Part shown: positions 13,872 through 22,745 of the stretch, in pieces
How the letters are laid out: each line of letters opens with the position of its first letter
How positions within the stretch are numbered: the stretch's first letter is position 1
NCBI GenBank assembly: GCA_903873475.1
Contig: CAIQON010000125.1
Span: 1 to 33,164 of the forward strand
DNA: 33,164 bases
Origin: an uncultured bacterium
GTDB lineage: Bacteria > Pseudomonadota > Gammaproteobacteria > Burkholderiales > CAIKXV01
Direction of reading: 5' to 3'
The notes under the pieces: model-generated
What the model was told of the DNA's origin: nothing
The model's input: the letters and a program-made list of their open reading frames with translations, nothing else
The model's database searches: none
Translations under genes and position numbers: made by a program

Positions 13872-14647
13872 GTCGGAACCCTGAAGAGTGTACGGAAGTT
13901 GCGCGTACTGGCGTCGGCGATGGCCTCCACCGGGACCCCGCGCAGGCGCGCGATCTCTGCAGCGACCAGTGGCACGTAGGACGGTTCGTTGGTTCGTCCG
14001 CGATGAGGCACTGGCGCCAGATAAGGCGAATCGGTCTCGATCAGCAGGCGATCCAGCGGTACCGCGCGTGCGACCTCCTTCAGCGCAGTGGCATTGCGGA
14101 AGGTCACGATGCCGGAAAGCGAGATCATGAAGCCGAGCGCGATCGCCGCAGTCGCGACGTCGAGCGTCTCGGTGAAGCAGTGCATCACCCCGCCGACCTC
14201 GGCCGCGCCCTCCTCCCGCAGGATGGCCAGCGTATCTTCCGCCGCCGCGCGCGTATGCACGATCAGTGGCTTGCCGCAGGCGCGCGCCGCCCGTACATGG
14301 CGGCGGAAACGCTCCTGCTGCGCGGCCACGGGTGGTGCCGCCGGATCGTCCAGCCGGAAATAGTCGAGCCCGGTCTCGCCGATGGCGACCACGCGTGGCA
14401 GCGCCGCGAGGTCGAGCAGCCGCTCGACGGTGGTCGCGTCACCGGCTGGCTGGTCCGGATGAACGCCGACCGACGCGTAGAGGTTCGGGTGCGCGCACGC
14501 CAGCGCATGCACGCGCGGAAAGTCTTCCAGGTTCACCGCCACGCAGAGCGCATGCGTGACACCGGCCTCGCGCATCCGGGCCAGCACGCCCTCAGTGTCG
14601 GCGGCAAGTGCGGGATAGTCGAGATGGCAGTGCGAATCGATGTACAT
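13868..14647 (-). CDS. tatD: TatD family metal-dependent hydrolase (DNase)
   Basis: The 259-residue amidohydrolase-fold protein shows all TatD signatures: HCHLD at the start (His6, His8), AIGETGLDYF, PLIVHTRAAAEDT, GVMHCFTE and LLIETDSPYLAP. These hold the metal ligands His, His, Glu, His, His and Asp. Family members act as 3'-5' exonucleases on DNA/RNA. This sequence is of the YcfH type, which in proteobacteria commonly lies beside holB and tmk, as here. It starts 41 nt after holB and overlaps the ankyrin gene by 4 nt. The PilZ-domain gene found between holB and tatD in many related genomes is absent. Confidence 0.93.
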   Translation of the reverse strand: MYIDSHCHLDYPALAADTEGVLARMREAGVTHALCVAVNLEDFPRVHALACAHPNLYASVGVHPDQPAGDATTVERLLDLAALPRVVAIGETGLDYFRLDDPAAPPVAAQQERFRRHVRAARACGKPLIVHTRAAAEDTLAILREEGAAEVGGVMHCFTETLDVATAAIALGFMISLSGIVTFRNATALKEVARAVPLDRLLIETDSPYLAPVPHRGRTNEPSYVPLVAAEIARLRGVPVEAIADASTRNFRTLFRVPT

Positions 14648-14688
14648 GGCGGACTCGAGTTGGGGAAGCGCGGGCGCAGGCTGAGGGA

Positions 14689-15753
14689 TCAGTGCACGCC
14701 AGTGCCCTGCAGGTAGTCGAGCCAGAGCGCCTCGAGCGTGAGCTGGGCGTTCAGCGGGTGCCGGATCCAGCGCTGGCGCAGCGCAAGTGTACGGTGCAGG
14801 CGCGTGATCGCGCGCAGGGTCAACGATGCCGACAGCCGTTGCAGCGTCGCTGCCTGGGCCGGATGGTAGCGCGGTGCAGCCCCTGCCTTGACCCGGGCCA
14901 GGTCATGCGTCCACTGGACCAGCCACAACAGGACCTGCGGGGCACCGGCATCCTTGGTTTCGCGGGCAGCCGACAGCGCCGTGATGGATGCCGCCGACAC
15001 GCAGCGCAACCACGCCATGGCCAGGGCGGCGCGCACCGGGTCTGCATTGGCGAGCGCGGCCTGCGGCGCACCGCCGGCGAGCGCGAGCGCCGCCGCTGCG
15101 TCCTCGATGCCTTGCTCTTGCAACCAGGGCACCGCCTGCTCCGGCGCGGGAACAGGCAACGGTACCCGCATGCATCGGCTGAGTACCGTGGCGCTGACGC
15201 GCTGCACCCGGTGTGCGATCAGCACGAAGCGCATGCCCGCCGGCGGTTCCTCGAGCAGCTTGAGCACCGCGTTGGAAGCGGCGATGTTCATCGCGTCGGC
15301 TGGATGGATCACCACCACCCGTGCACCGCCGCGGTGGCTGGTGATGCGTGCAAGATCGTTGAGCGGTCGCAGTTGCCCGATCAGGATCGCCTCGCTGGCG
15401 GCCTTGCCCTTGCCTTTGTCTTCGACGGTTTCCTCGTCGCCATCGGCGTCCTCCGACTCGGCGGCCATCGATGCCGGTTCGATCACTCGCAGGTCGGGAT
15501 GGTTGCCCGCCTCGATCAGCTTGCAGCTCGCGCACGCCAGACAGGGGCGCGCGGCAGCGTTCGGCGATCCCTCGCACAGCCAGTGTGCTGCCAGCGCGAG
15601 CGCGAAGTCCCGTTCTCCGATCCCGGCCGGCCCGTGCAGCAGTATCGACGGCACGTCCGAGCGCGCAGCCCTGCGCCATGCCTGTACATGCCAGGGCATC
15701 GGCTGTGGAACGCCTGGGCGCTCTGGAGTCACCGCTGCAGGTGCGCGCGCCAT
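14689..15753 (-). CDS. holB: DNA polymerase III subunit delta'
   Basis: Delta' is the stator of the clamp loader that places the beta clamp on DNA. The 354-residue AAA+ protein has the HGPAGIGERDFA loop, which lacks the P-loop lysine, as expected for a non-ATP-binding delta'. A four-cysteine zinc module follows (Cys60, Cys71, Cys74, Cys77) ending in EAGNHPD, then NAVLKLLEEPP (161-171) and VLSRC, which supplies the arginine finger. An insert of about 25 residues (97-120), acidic then lysine-rich (EDADGDEETVEDKGKGK), separates the zinc module from the next strand. I chose ATG 15753, 8 nt after the tmk stop; ATG 15699 (MPWHVQAW) is a close alternative. Confidence 0.92.
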   Translation of the reverse strand: MARAPAAVTPERPGVPQPMPWHVQAWRRAARSDVPSILLHGPAGIGERDFALALAAHWLCEGSPNAAARPCLACASCKLIEAGNHPDLRVIEPASMAAESEDADGDEETVEDKGKGKAASEAILIGQLRPLNDLARITSHRGGARVVVIHPADAMNIAASNAVLKLLEEPPAGMRFVLIAHRVQRVSATVLSRCMRVPLPVPAPEQAVPWLQEQGIEDAAAALALAGGAPQAALANADPVRAALAMAWLRCVSAASITALSAARETKDAGAPQVLLWLVQWTHDLARVKAGAAPRYHPAQAATLQRLSASLTLRAITRLHRTLALRQRWIRHPLNAQLTLEALWLDYLQGTGVH

Positions 15754-15761
15754 CGGCAGGC

Positions 15762-16373
15762 TCAGCCGGCGTGCTGCGCGATGGCGCGCGCGATCGCAGC
15801 CTGAACGCCGGCGATCGACTGCCCGGCGTCGAGCAGGCAGAAACGGCGAGGTTCGAGCCTGGCCTGTTCGAGGTAGCGCGCCCTCACCCGCTCGAAGAAG
15901 CCGAGATCTTCCCGTTCGAAACGGTCGGTTGCACTGCGCTCGATCACGCGAGCGCGGGCAGTCGACGCGTCGGTGTCGAACAGCAGCGTCAGATCCGGTG
16001 CCAGGTCGCCATGGGTCAGGTCGGCGAGCGCCGCGACTGCCGACTCCGGGACGCTGCGTCCGCCACATTGGTAGGCGAAGGTCGCATCCGTGAATCGGTC
16101 GCACAGCACCACCGATCCGGCAGCGAGCGCGGGACGGACGACTTCGCGCAGGTGCTGCGCGCGCGCCGCGAAGATCAGCAGCGTCTCGGTCATCGCATCC
16201 ATCGTGTCGCCCAGGAACAGCGCACGGATACGCTCGCCGATGGCAGTACCGCCCGGTTCGCGCGTCTGCACGACCGTGCGCCCGGCATCCGAGAACCGCC
16301 GCGCGATGTAGTCGGCGTGCGTGCTCTTGCCCGCACCGTCGATGCCTTCAAGCGTGATGAACAACCCTGCCAT
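15762..16373 (-). CDS. tmk: Thymidylate kinase
   Basis: Tmk phosphorylates dTMP to dTDP for DNA synthesis. The 203-residue protein has the P-loop EGIDGAGKST (9-18), the DRFTDATFAYQ segment (DR motif and substrate-contacting residues), and a LID region with RARVIERSATDRFEREDLGFFERVR. Its length is standard. It lies between mltG (24 nt upstream) and holB (8 nt downstream), a widespread proteobacterial arrangement joining nucleotide supply to clamp loading. The start ATG at 16373 is supported by the conserved opening LFITLEGIDG. Confidence 0.97.
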   Translation of the reverse strand: MAGLFITLEGIDGAGKSTHADYIARRFSDAGRTVVQTREPGGTAIGERIRALFLGDTMDAMTETLLIFAARAQHLREVVRPALAAGSVVLCDRFTDATFAYQCGGRSVPESAVAALADLTHGDLAPDLTLLFDTDASTARARVIERSATDRFEREDLGFFERVRARYLEQARLEPRRFCLLDAGQSIAGVQAAIARAIAQHAG

Positions 16374-16397
16374 CGCGTGTCCGATCGGATCTGCCGC

Positions 16398-17429
16398 CTA
16401 GCGCCCCGCGCTCCGGCCCAACTGGTATTTTCTCACGGCCTTGTTGTGGTCGGCGAGGGTCTCGGAGAATTCAGAAGTGCCATCGCCACGTGCGACGAAG
16501 TACAGCGCGCGCGTCGGCTCGGGGTGCAGCGCGGCGCGCAGCGAAGCCAGCCCCGGCATGGCAATGGGCGTGGGCGGAAGACCGGCGCGGGTGTAGGTGT
16601 TGAAAGGCGTGTCCTGGAGCAGATCGCGACGCCGCAGGTCGCCGTCGAAGGTGTCGCCCATGCCGTAGATGACCGTGGGATCGGTCTGCAGGCGCATGCC
16701 TATGCGCAGGCGGTTGTGGAAGACGCCCGAGATGCGCCTGCGGTCGGCGGGACTGCCGGTCTCTTTCTCGATGATCGATGCGAGTACCAGTGCCTCACGG
16801 GGCGTGCGGACCTGAAGCCCAGCGCCCCGGGTCGTCCATTCCCGCGCCAGATGTTCGTCCATCGCGCGCAGCGCCCTGGCGAGCAGTGCGCGCTCCGTGC
16901 TGCCACGGGTGAACAGGTAGGTGTCCGGAAAGAGCCGCCCTTCCAGCGAGCCTGAGTCGATGCCCAGTGCCCTGGCCAGTTCCGCCTCGGCTGCTGGCGG
17001 CTCTTCGCGCCGGATATCCGGGCTCGCGGCGATGGCGGCGCGCCATTGTCGAAGCGTCCATCCTTCGACGAAGGTGATCCCGCTCAGCGTGACGTCGCCG
17101 CTGGTGATCTTCTGCAGCAGTTCCCGGACCGATGCACTCGCCTGCAATTCGTAATGGCCTGCGCGTATCCGGGTATGCGCACCGGTGATCCGGCCCAGCA
17201 GCACCAATGGCAGCGCATGGTCGAGCACGCCGGCCCGCACCATCTCGTTGGCCGCGGCACGCAGGCCCCTGCCCTCCGTGATGGTGAACTCCACGGGAAC
17301 AGACGGCAGCGCCGGGCGCCAGGTGACCAGGTACAGCGCGACCGCGGCTGCGACCGCGGCGGCCGCCGCCAGCGGCAGCAGCACGAGCCACGCCATCCTG
17401 CGTAATCGGCCGCTGCGCTTCCTAGTCAT
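16398..17429 (-). CDS. mltG: Endolytic murein transglycosylase MltG
   Basis: MltG cleaves nascent glycan strands in the periplasm and is thought to end their polymerisation. The 343-residue protein has a basic cytoplasmic start and one membrane anchor (about 13-35). A LysM-like domain follows (FTITEGRGLRAAANEMV, with RIRAGHYEL), then the YceG catalytic domain with LEGRLFPDTYLF, the catalytic Glu221 in ASIIEKETG, and LQTDPTVIYG. It ends with the typical TLADHNKAV. I chose ATG 17429, which overlaps the pabC stop by 8 nt; an in-frame extension to 17489 lies entirely within pabC. Length matches the E. coli protein. Confidence 0.95.
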   Translation of the reverse strand: MTRKRSGRLRRMAWLVLLPLAAAAAVAAAVALYLVTWRPALPSVPVEFTITEGRGLRAAANEMVRAGVLDHALPLVLLGRITGAHTRIRAGHYELQASASVRELLQKITSGDVTLSGITFVEGWTLRQWRAAIAASPDIRREEPPAAEAELARALGIDSGSLEGRLFPDTYLFTRGSTERALLARALRAMDEHLAREWTTRGAGLQVRTPREALVLASIIEKETGSPADRRRISGVFHNRLRIGMRLQTDPTVIYGMGDTFDGDLRRRDLLQDTPFNTYTRAGLPPTPIAMPGLASLRAALHPEPTRALYFVARGDGTSEFSETLADHNKAVRKYQLGRSAGR

Positions 17430-18264
17430 CGCGCTCGAGGTCAGCCGCGAGTTCGTCATGCCACGCCGGCCGCGGATAGCTCCGGCCATGGAACCGGTTC
17501 ACCCACCAGGCGCCGATCACGCTGTTGCAAAGGATCAGGCCGTCGGCCGCGCAGACGCGCTCGAGCGGCAGTCGCTCCACGGACGCCGGAATGCCGCGCC
17601 TGCGGGCCCAGTCGAGGATACGGCTCCGCTGCACCCCTTCGACGCCGCAGCGTGTGAGGTCGGGGGTCGCGAGGCGACCCGCTTCCAGGATGAACAGGTT
17701 GCTCATGGTGCCGCAGATGGCATGCCCTGCACTGTCCAGCGTCAGGCCTTCGGGGATACGCTCGTCATCCCATTCGGCACGCGCCAGTACCTGCTCGAGG
17801 CGGTTCAGGTGCTTGACCCCCGCCAGGACCGGTTGCTCGGCCAGGCGCAGGCTGCACAGGCGCAACTCGATGCCATGATGCGCGACATCGACGGGCCAGG
17901 CCGGAATCGCCGTGGCCCGCACGATCGTGGTCAGTGGCGTGTCACGTGCGCGCCGATAACCGCGCACGGACGCACCGGCGGTGAGTGTGATGCGCACGAC
18001 GCAATCCGGATGGCGTGCGCCCAGTTGCGCGAGGTCTGCAGCGATGCGGGGGAGATCGGGCGGTCCGAGCCCGAGCCGGGCCAGGTCAATGCCCAGTTTC
18101 TGCGCGTGGCGTGGCCAGGCAGCCACGCGGCCGTCCCTGAGCAGCACGGTGCGGAACACGCCATCGCCATAGCCCAGCCCGCGGTCGGAGGCCATCACGG
18201 CTGCAGCGCCGTGATCGACATCCCTGCCGTCGACGCGAAGGAACAACGTCCCGTCGGCACTCAT
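17422..18264 (-). CDS. pabC: Aminodeoxychorismate lyase
   Basis: PabC releases pyruvate from 4-amino-4-deoxychorismate to give p-aminobenzoate for folate. The 280-residue class IV pyridoxal phosphate enzyme has ASDRGLGYGDGVFRTV near the start, the cofactor lysine Lys151 in GVKHLNRLEQ, the phosphate-contact region CGTMSNLFIL, and GVEGVQRSRIL. It lies 60 nt after fabF and overlaps mltG by 8 nt, in the conserved fabF-pabC-mltG-tmk-holB order. No clear Shine-Dalgarno site precedes ATG 18264. A D-amino acid or branched-chain aminotransferase is a formal alternative for this fold, but context favours PabC. Confidence 0.94.
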   Translation of the reverse strand: MSADGTLFLRVDGRDVDHGAAAVMASDRGLGYGDGVFRTVLLRDGRVAAWPRHAQKLGIDLARLGLGPPDLPRIAADLAQLGARHPDCVVRITLTAGASVRGYRRARDTPLTTIVRATAIPAWPVDVAHHGIELRLCSLRLAEQPVLAGVKHLNRLEQVLARAEWDDERIPEGLTLDSAGHAICGTMSNLFILEAGRLATPDLTRCGVEGVQRSRILDWARRRGIPASVERLPLERVCAADGLILCNSVIGAWWVNRFHGRSYPRPAWHDELAADLERDD

Positions 18265-18324
18265 CGGAGGCTACCCGTGGCGCACGCCGGGCCAGTCACC
18301 CGATCGCGCGCCTGCACGGACCGG

Positions 18325-19563
18325 TCAGCGCAGGCGCCGGAAGACAAGCGACCCGTTGGTACCACCGAAGCCGAAGTTGTTCTTCAGCGCAGCGTCGATC
18401 TTCATCGGCCGTGCCTCGTTGGCACAGTAGTCGAGATCGCACTCGGGGTCCTGGTTGAAGATGTTGATGGTCGGCGGCGAGACCTGATGGTGTATTGCCA
18501 GGACGCTCACCACCGATTCGAGCCCGCCCGCGCCGCCGAGCAGGTGGCCCGTCATCGACTTGGTCGAATTGACGACGAGTTTCCTGGCCACCTCGACGCC
18601 GAAGGCCGCCTTGATCGCCTCGGTCTCGTTCTTGTCACCCAGCGGCGTGGAGGTGCCGTGGGCGTTCAGGTACTGGATGTCTGCCGGGTCGATGCCGGCA
18701 TTGCGCATCGCATTGACCATGCAGCGGCGAGGCCCGTCCATGTTCGGCGCCGTCATGTGGTAGGCATCGCTGCTCATGCCGTAGCCGGACAGTTCGGCGT
18801 AGATGCGTGCGCCACGGGCACGCGCGTGTTCATACTCTTCCAGCACCAGGACGCCGGAACCCTCGCCCAGCACGAAGCCGTCGCGGTCCTTGTCCCAGGG
18901 GCGGGAGGCTGTCTTCGGATCATCATTGCGGCCGGACAGCGCGCGCGCCGCGGCGAAGCCGCCCATGCCCAGCGGCGACACCGTCGATTCCGCACCGCCG
19001 GCCAGCATCACGTCGGCATCGCCGTACTCGATCAGCCGGCCTGCTTCGCCGATGCAGTGAAGGCCGGTCGTGCAGGCCGTGACGACCGCCAGGCTGGGTC
19101 CCTTCAGGCCGAACCGGATGCTCAGGTGCCCGGAGATCATGTTGATGATCGATGCCGGGACGAAGAACGGCGAAATGCGCCGTGGCCCCTTCGCGACGAG
19201 GTCGGCGTGGGTCTGCTCGATCAGCGGCAACCCGCCGATGCCCGAGCCGACGATCACGCCGATGCGCTCGGCGTTGTGCTCGCCGACCTCGATGCCGCTG
19301 TCTGCCCAGGCCTGGATGCCCGCAGCCACACCGTAATGGATGAAGGTATCCATGTGCCGGGCTTCCTTCGCCGGCATGTACTGCTCGACGTCGAACCCCT
19401 TCACCTCGCCCGCGAACCGGCATGAGAACGCGGTCGCATCGAACCGGGTCACGTCGGCAATGCCGGTGCGCCCCGCGACGAGGTTGTCCCACGCCTCCGG
19501 AATGCTGTTTCCGACGGGGGATATGACCCCCAGCCCTGTCACCACCACACGACGACGTGTCAT
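18325..19563 (-). CDS. fabF: Beta-ketoacyl-ACP synthase II
   Basis: FabF performs the condensing step in fatty acid elongation, using malonyl-ACP. The 412-residue thiolase-fold enzyme has nucleophile Cys164 in VTACTTGLHCIGEA and the two active-site histidines in NAHGTSTPLGD and STKSMTGHLLGGAGG. It ends in NNFGFGGTNGSLVF. The usual ACATG around the cysteine reads ACTTG here, a mild substitution. It follows acpP by 31 nt, as in most proteobacteria, and begins the distal part of the operon. The length is standard. Confidence 0.97.
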   Translation of the reverse strand: MTRRRVVVTGLGVISPVGNSIPEAWDNLVAGRTGIADVTRFDATAFSCRFAGEVKGFDVEQYMPAKEARHMDTFIHYGVAAGIQAWADSGIEVGEHNAERIGVIVGSGIGGLPLIEQTHADLVAKGPRRISPFFVPASIINMISGHLSIRFGLKGPSLAVVTACTTGLHCIGEAGRLIEYGDADVMLAGGAESTVSPLGMGGFAAARALSGRNDDPKTASRPWDKDRDGFVLGEGSGVLVLEEYEHARARGARIYAELSGYGMSSDAYHMTAPNMDGPRRCMVNAMRNAGIDPADIQYLNAHGTSTPLGDKNETEAIKAAFGVEVARKLVVNSTKSMTGHLLGGAGGLESVVSVLAIHHQVSPPTINIFNQDPECDLDYCANEARPMKIDAALKNNFGFGGTNGSLVFRRLR

Positions 19564-19594
19564 TCGCCCGCCTGCCGATCCGTGATTGCCGCGA

Positions 19595-19831
19595 TTACTT
19601 CTTGTGCGAACTGACGTAGTCGATCGCCTGCTGCACCGTGGTGATCTTCTCGGCTTCCTCGTCCGGGATCTCGGTTTCGAACTCTTCCTCGAGCGCCATC
19701 ACGAGTTCCACCGTGTCCAGCGAATCGGCACCGAGGTCGTCGACGAAACGCGAATCGATCTTCACGTCCGCTTCGTTGACGCCCAGTTGCTCGGCAACGA
19801 TCTTCTTGACCCGGCTTTCCACGTTTTCCAT
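19595..19831 (-). CDS. acpP: Acyl carrier protein
   Basis: This 78-residue, strongly acidic four-helix protein carries acyl chains through fatty acid synthesis. The phosphopantetheine attachment site is Ser37 in [18 protein letters not shown]. The substrate of AcpS (4689-5087) is therefore in the same window. AGGGG 6 nt before the ATG is the best ribosome binding site of the operon, fitting the high abundance of ACP. An extended -10 promoter and a large hairpin lie between it and fabG, suggesting that it is expressed apart from the upstream fab genes as well as with them. Confidence 0.98.
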   Translation of the reverse strand: MENVESRVKKIVAEQLGVNEADVKIDSRFVDDLGADSLDTVELVMALEEEFETEIPDEEAEKITTVQQAIDYVSSHKK

Positions 19832-19923
19832 TGCAAACCCCTATCGATAGTGTGAATCGTTTGAAGGCACCGGGAAATCTTCCAGCGAATGTTCCCACGC
19901 TGCCCGCAGCGAAACGGCCTCGG

Positions 19924-19932
19924 ATTCTACCA
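19924..19932 (-). promoter_or_regulatory. Candidate extended -10 promoter of acpP
   Basis: On the minus strand the sequence reads TGG-TAGAAT: a -10 hexamer with five of six consensus bases, preceded by the TGn of extended -10 promoters. No -35 box is recognisable, which such promoters can do without. The transcript would begin near 19917 and have a leader of about 86 nt before the acpP start at 19831. Separate promoters for acpP are known in other bacteria; here it is an inference from sequence. Confidence 0.55.
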
Positions 19933-19963
19933 AAAACGAACCCTCGTTCCGCGAAGATCGGTA

Positions 19964-20002
19964 CGCGTGGTCGGGCGGCGAAACTCGCCGCCCGACCGCG
20001 TG
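19964..20002 (-). terminator. Large hairpin between fabG and acpP
   Basis: Arms at 19964-19981 and 19985-20002 can form an 18-bp stem around a 3-nt loop. The inner 13 bp (GGTCGGGCGGCGA with TCGCCGCCCGACC) is perfect; the outer 5 bp includes two G-U pairs. It begins 11 nt after the fabG stop. No T-run follows on the minus strand, so it is not a classic intrinsic terminator. It may protect the fabG 3' end, pause polymerase or be a processing site that sets acpP apart from the upstream genes. Confidence 0.6.
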
Positions 20003-20013
20003 TTCCGCACTGA

Positions 20014-20769
20014 TCATTCCATGAACAGCCCGCCATTGACATGCAGGGTGCTGCCGGTGATATACCCGGCCGCGGGCGTGGTCAGGAACAGGACGGCTGC
20101 AGCGACATCCGATGCCTCGCCCAGCCTGCCCAGCGGCACCTGCCCGAGCAGCGCGGTCTTCTGCTCGGGCTTGAGCGCGCGTGTCATGTCTGTATCGATG
20201 AATCCGGGGGCGACGCAGTTGACGGTTATGTTCCTGCTCCCGACCTCGCGCGCAAGTGCCCGAGTGAACCCGAGCATGCCAGCTTTCGATGCCGCATAGT
20301 TCACCTGGCCGGGATTTCCGATCGAGCCGACCACCGATCCGATGTTGACGATCCGCCCCCTGCGCGCCTTCATCATCGGCCGCAGCACTGCCCTGGACAG
20401 GCGCCAGACCGACTTCAGGTTGGTGTCGATGATCGAATCCCATTCGTCCTCGCTCATGCGCATGAGCAGATTGTCGCGCGTGATGCCGGCGTTGTTCACC
20501 AGAATCGAGACGCCGCCCTCGGAGGCCGTGATCGACTCGAGCAGTGCATCGACCGCGGCGCCGTCGTTGACGTCGAGTTGTACGCCCCGCCCGGCTAGCC
20601 CTGCCTGCGCGAAGGCGGCGTCGATCGCACGCGCGCCCTCCGCGCTGGTCGCCGTGCCGATGACTCGGGCACCGGCACCGGCAAGGCTCTGCGCGATCGC
20701 CTGGCCAATACCGCGGGTTGCGCCCGTGACCAGCGCCACTTCCGCCTGCAGGCTGTCCCCGGCGCTCAT
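20014..20769 (-). CDS. fabG: 3-oxoacyl-ACP reductase
   Basis: FabG reduces beta-ketoacyl-ACP with NADPH in every elongation cycle. The 251-residue short-chain dehydrogenase has the cofactor loop TGATRGIG (15-22), NNAG in LVNNAGITRDNLL, and the catalytic Ser-Tyr-Lys set in NIGSVVGSIGNPGQVNYAASKAG split over two strands. It ends NGGLFME, close to the FabG C-terminus of other proteobacteria (HVNGGMYM). ATG 20769 overlaps the fabD stop (ATGA), which rules out the longer in-frame reading into fabD. Confidence 0.97.
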   Translation of the reverse strand: MSAGDSLQAEVALVTGATRGIGQAIAQSLAGAGARVIGTATSAEGARAIDAAFAQAGLAGRGVQLDVNDGAAVDALLESITASEGGVSILVNNAGITRDNLLMRMSEDEWDSIIDTNLKSVWRLSRAVLRPMMKARRGRIVNIGSVVGSIGNPGQVNYAASKAGMLGFTRALAREVGSRNITVNCVAPGFIDTDMTRALKPEQKTALLGQVPLGRLGEASDVAAAVLFLTTPAAGYITGSTLHVNGGLFME

Positions 20770-21713
20770 GCGCACACCGCCTTCAGCGCCTCGTCCAGCG
20801 ATGCGACGTCCACCACGGCGAAGCCCTGCAGGCTGCCGTCGATGCGGCGCGTCAGCCCGTTCAGGACCTTGCCCGGGCCACATTCGATGATCGTTGTCGC
20901 GCCCATGCCGGCGATGGCCCGGATGGTCTCGACCCAGCGCACCGGGGATCGTGCCTGCCGCGCCAGCGCATCACGGATTGCTGCGGGGTCGGACACGCAG
21001 GCCACGTCGACGTTGTTCACGACCGGCATGGCGGGCGCCGACAGCGCGACGTCGCGCAGGAAAACCGCTAGGCGGTCGGCCGCTGGCGCCAGCAGGGTTG
21101 AATGAAACGGCGCACTCACCGGCAGCAGCAGCGCGCGCTTCGCGCCGGCAGCCTTTGCCCGATCGGCGGCACGCTCGACGGCAGCCTTGTGCCCGGCGAT
21201 CACGACCTGGCTCGGCGCATTGAAGTTCACCGCTTCCACGACCTCGCCCGGCGCGGCCCCGGCGCAGGCCTCTCGCACGGCGTCGTCATCGAGACCGAGG
21301 ATTGCAGCCATGGCGCCGGTACCTGCCGGTACTGCCTCCTGCATCGCCTGGGCGCGGAAGCGCACGGTACGCACGGCATCGGCCAGCGTGAGCGATCCGG
21401 CGGCGACCAGCGCCGAGTACTCGCCCAGGCTGTGCCCGGCGACCACCGCCGGGGCGGGGCCTCCATTGGCCAGCCACTCGCGCCAGACAGCCACGCCGGC
21501 GGTGAGCATCACCGGTTGCGTGTTCACCGTAGCGTTGAGGGCGGTATCCGGGCCGTTCTCGGCCATCGCCCAGAGATCTTCACCGAGCGCGGCAGAGGCC
21601 TCGTCGAAGGTCGCGCGCACGCCCGGACGGTCGGCGAAACCGCGCATCATGCCTACGGACTGCGACCCCTGCCCGGGGAAGACGATGGAGAAAGGTATCC
21701 TTGATGCAGTCAT
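20766..21713 (-). CDS. fabD: Malonyl-CoA-ACP transacylase
   Basis: FabD moves the malonyl group from coenzyme A to ACP, supplying FabH and FabF. The 315-residue protein has FPGQGSQSVGM at 12-22, the nucleophile Ser95 in GHSLGEYSAL, the family-typical VSAPFHSTLL with its catalytic His, and IIECGPGKVLNGL. The start ATG 21713 precedes the conserved SIVFPGQGSQ by 9 residues, as in the family; a longer in-frame reading reaches 21902 inside fabH and is not coding. It follows fabH after 49 nt and overlaps fabG by 4 nt. Confidence 0.97.
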   Translation of the reverse strand: MTASRIPFSIVFPGQGSQSVGMMRGFADRPGVRATFDEASAALGEDLWAMAENGPDTALNATVNTQPVMLTAGVAVWREWLANGGPAPAVVAGHSLGEYSALVAAGSLTLADAVRTVRFRAQAMQEAVPAGTGAMAAILGLDDDAVREACAGAAPGEVVEAVNFNAPSQVVIAGHKAAVERAADRAKAAGAKRALLLPVSAPFHSTLLAPAADRLAVFLRDVALSAPAMPVVNNVDVACVSDPAAIRDALARQARSPVRWVETIRAIAGMGATTIIECGPGKVLNGLTRRIDGSLQGFAVVDVASLDEALKAVCA

Positions 21714-21762
21714 GCGATCGAACGCTCCATTGGTCGAGCCTGCCCGCCGTGCGAGCGTGAAG

Positions 21763-22719
21763 TTACCACCGCAGCAGCACCGAGCCCCAGGTGAACCCGC
21801 CACCGACGCCTTCCAGCAGCACGAGTTGCCCGGGCTTGATGCGGCCATCGCGCGCCGCCGTATCGAGCGCCAGGGGGATGGAGGCCGCCGACGTGTTGGC
21901 ATGCCGGTCCACGGTCACCACGACACGCTCCATCGACAGGCCCAGCTTCTTCGCGGTCGACTCGATGATCCGGATGTTCGCCTGGTGCGGGACCAGCCAG
22001 TCGATATCCGCAGGCTCGAGACCGTTGGCTTCGAGCGCCTCGTGCGCAGCCTCGGCCAGTACGCGTACCGCGAAGCGGAACACGGCGTTTCCGTCCATGT
22101 GGACGAACGGCGACCCGACCACCGAGCCCTGTTCGATGCGTGCCGGCACCCCGAGGATGCCGTTGTAGCTGCCATCGGCATGCAGGTGCGATGACAGGAT
22201 ACCGGGGCCGTCGGTGGCGCTGAGCACCACGGCGCCCGCACCGTCTCCGAACAGCACGCAGGTCGAGCGGTCGTTCCAGTCGAGGATGCGCGAATAGATC
22301 TCGGCCCCGACCACCAGCGCATGGCGGCACTGACCGGCGCGTATCGCGAGATCTGCCGACGAGAGCGCATAGACGAAGCCGCTGCAGACGGCCTGAAGAT
22401 CGTAGGCCGGGCAACCCGCAATGCCCAGTTTCTGCTGCAGGATGCAGGCAGTGCTCGGGAACACGACATCCGGTGTCGTGGTCGCGACGATCACGAGGCC
22501 GATATCGGCGGGCTGCAGGCCCGCCGCCTCGATGGCCTGCCGCGCGGCAACCAGGGCCAGGTCGCTGGTGAGCTGGCCTTCGGCGGCGAAATGCCGTTGG
22601 CGGATGCCGGTACGCGTGGAAATCCATTCGTCCGAGGTGTCGACCCGCTGCGCCAGTTCGACGTTGCTCACGCAATGCGCCGGCAGGTAGCTGCCGGTGC
22701 CGCTGATCCTCGAATTCAT
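21763..22719 (-). CDS. fabH: Beta-ketoacyl-ACP synthase III
   Basis: FabH starts fatty acid synthesis by condensing acetyl-CoA with malonyl-ACP. The 318-residue protein has the catalytic triad Cys112 ([12 protein letters not shown]), His in VPHQANIRI and Asn in [10 protein letters not shown]. Start choice: ATG 22719 puts the cysteine at 112, the E. coli position, and has AGG 6 nt upstream. ATG 22725 and a GTG at 22749 that overlaps the plsX stop (GTGA) are in-frame alternatives and may assist coupling. It follows plsX closely, in the plsX-fabH-fabD-fabG order seen widely. Confidence 0.96.
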   Translation of the reverse strand: MNSRISGTGSYLPAHCVSNVELAQRVDTSDEWISTRTGIRQRHFAAEGQLTSDLALVAARQAIEAAGLQPADIGLVIVATTTPDVVFPSTACILQQKLGIAGCPAYDLQAVCSGFVYALSSADLAIRAGQCRHALVVGAEIYSRILDWNDRSTCVLFGDGAGAVVLSATDGPGILSSHLHADGSYNGILGVPARIEQGSVVGSPFVHMDGNAVFRFAVRVLAEAAHEALEANGLEPADIDWLVPHQANIRIIESTAKKLGLSMERVVVTVDRHANTSAASIPLALDTAARDGRIKPGQLVLLEGVGGGFTWGSVLLRW

Positions 22720-22745
22720 CGGCATCCTGACGGGTGCCGGACGGC

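Noticed and set aside
15490-15540. Four-cysteine cluster in holB considered as a separate zinc-finger gene
   Set aside because: The zinc module is a standard part of delta' and is in frame with the rest of the protein.
15754-16104. N-terminal extension of holB into tmk
   Set aside because: The extra 117 residues lie within tmk in another frame and are Arg-rich with no similarity to clamp-loader proteins.
15471-16955. Plus-strand open frame of 494 codons across holB, tmk and mltG
   Set aside because: It spans three well-supported opposite-strand genes and their junctions and has no recognisable domain or ribosome binding site.
17185-19425. Plus-strand open frame of 746 codons across mltG, pabC and fabF
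   Set aside because: It is antisense to three confidently identified genes with intact motifs. Its translation is His/Arg/Gly-rich with no domain, as expected for a stop-poor shadow frame in GC-rich DNA.
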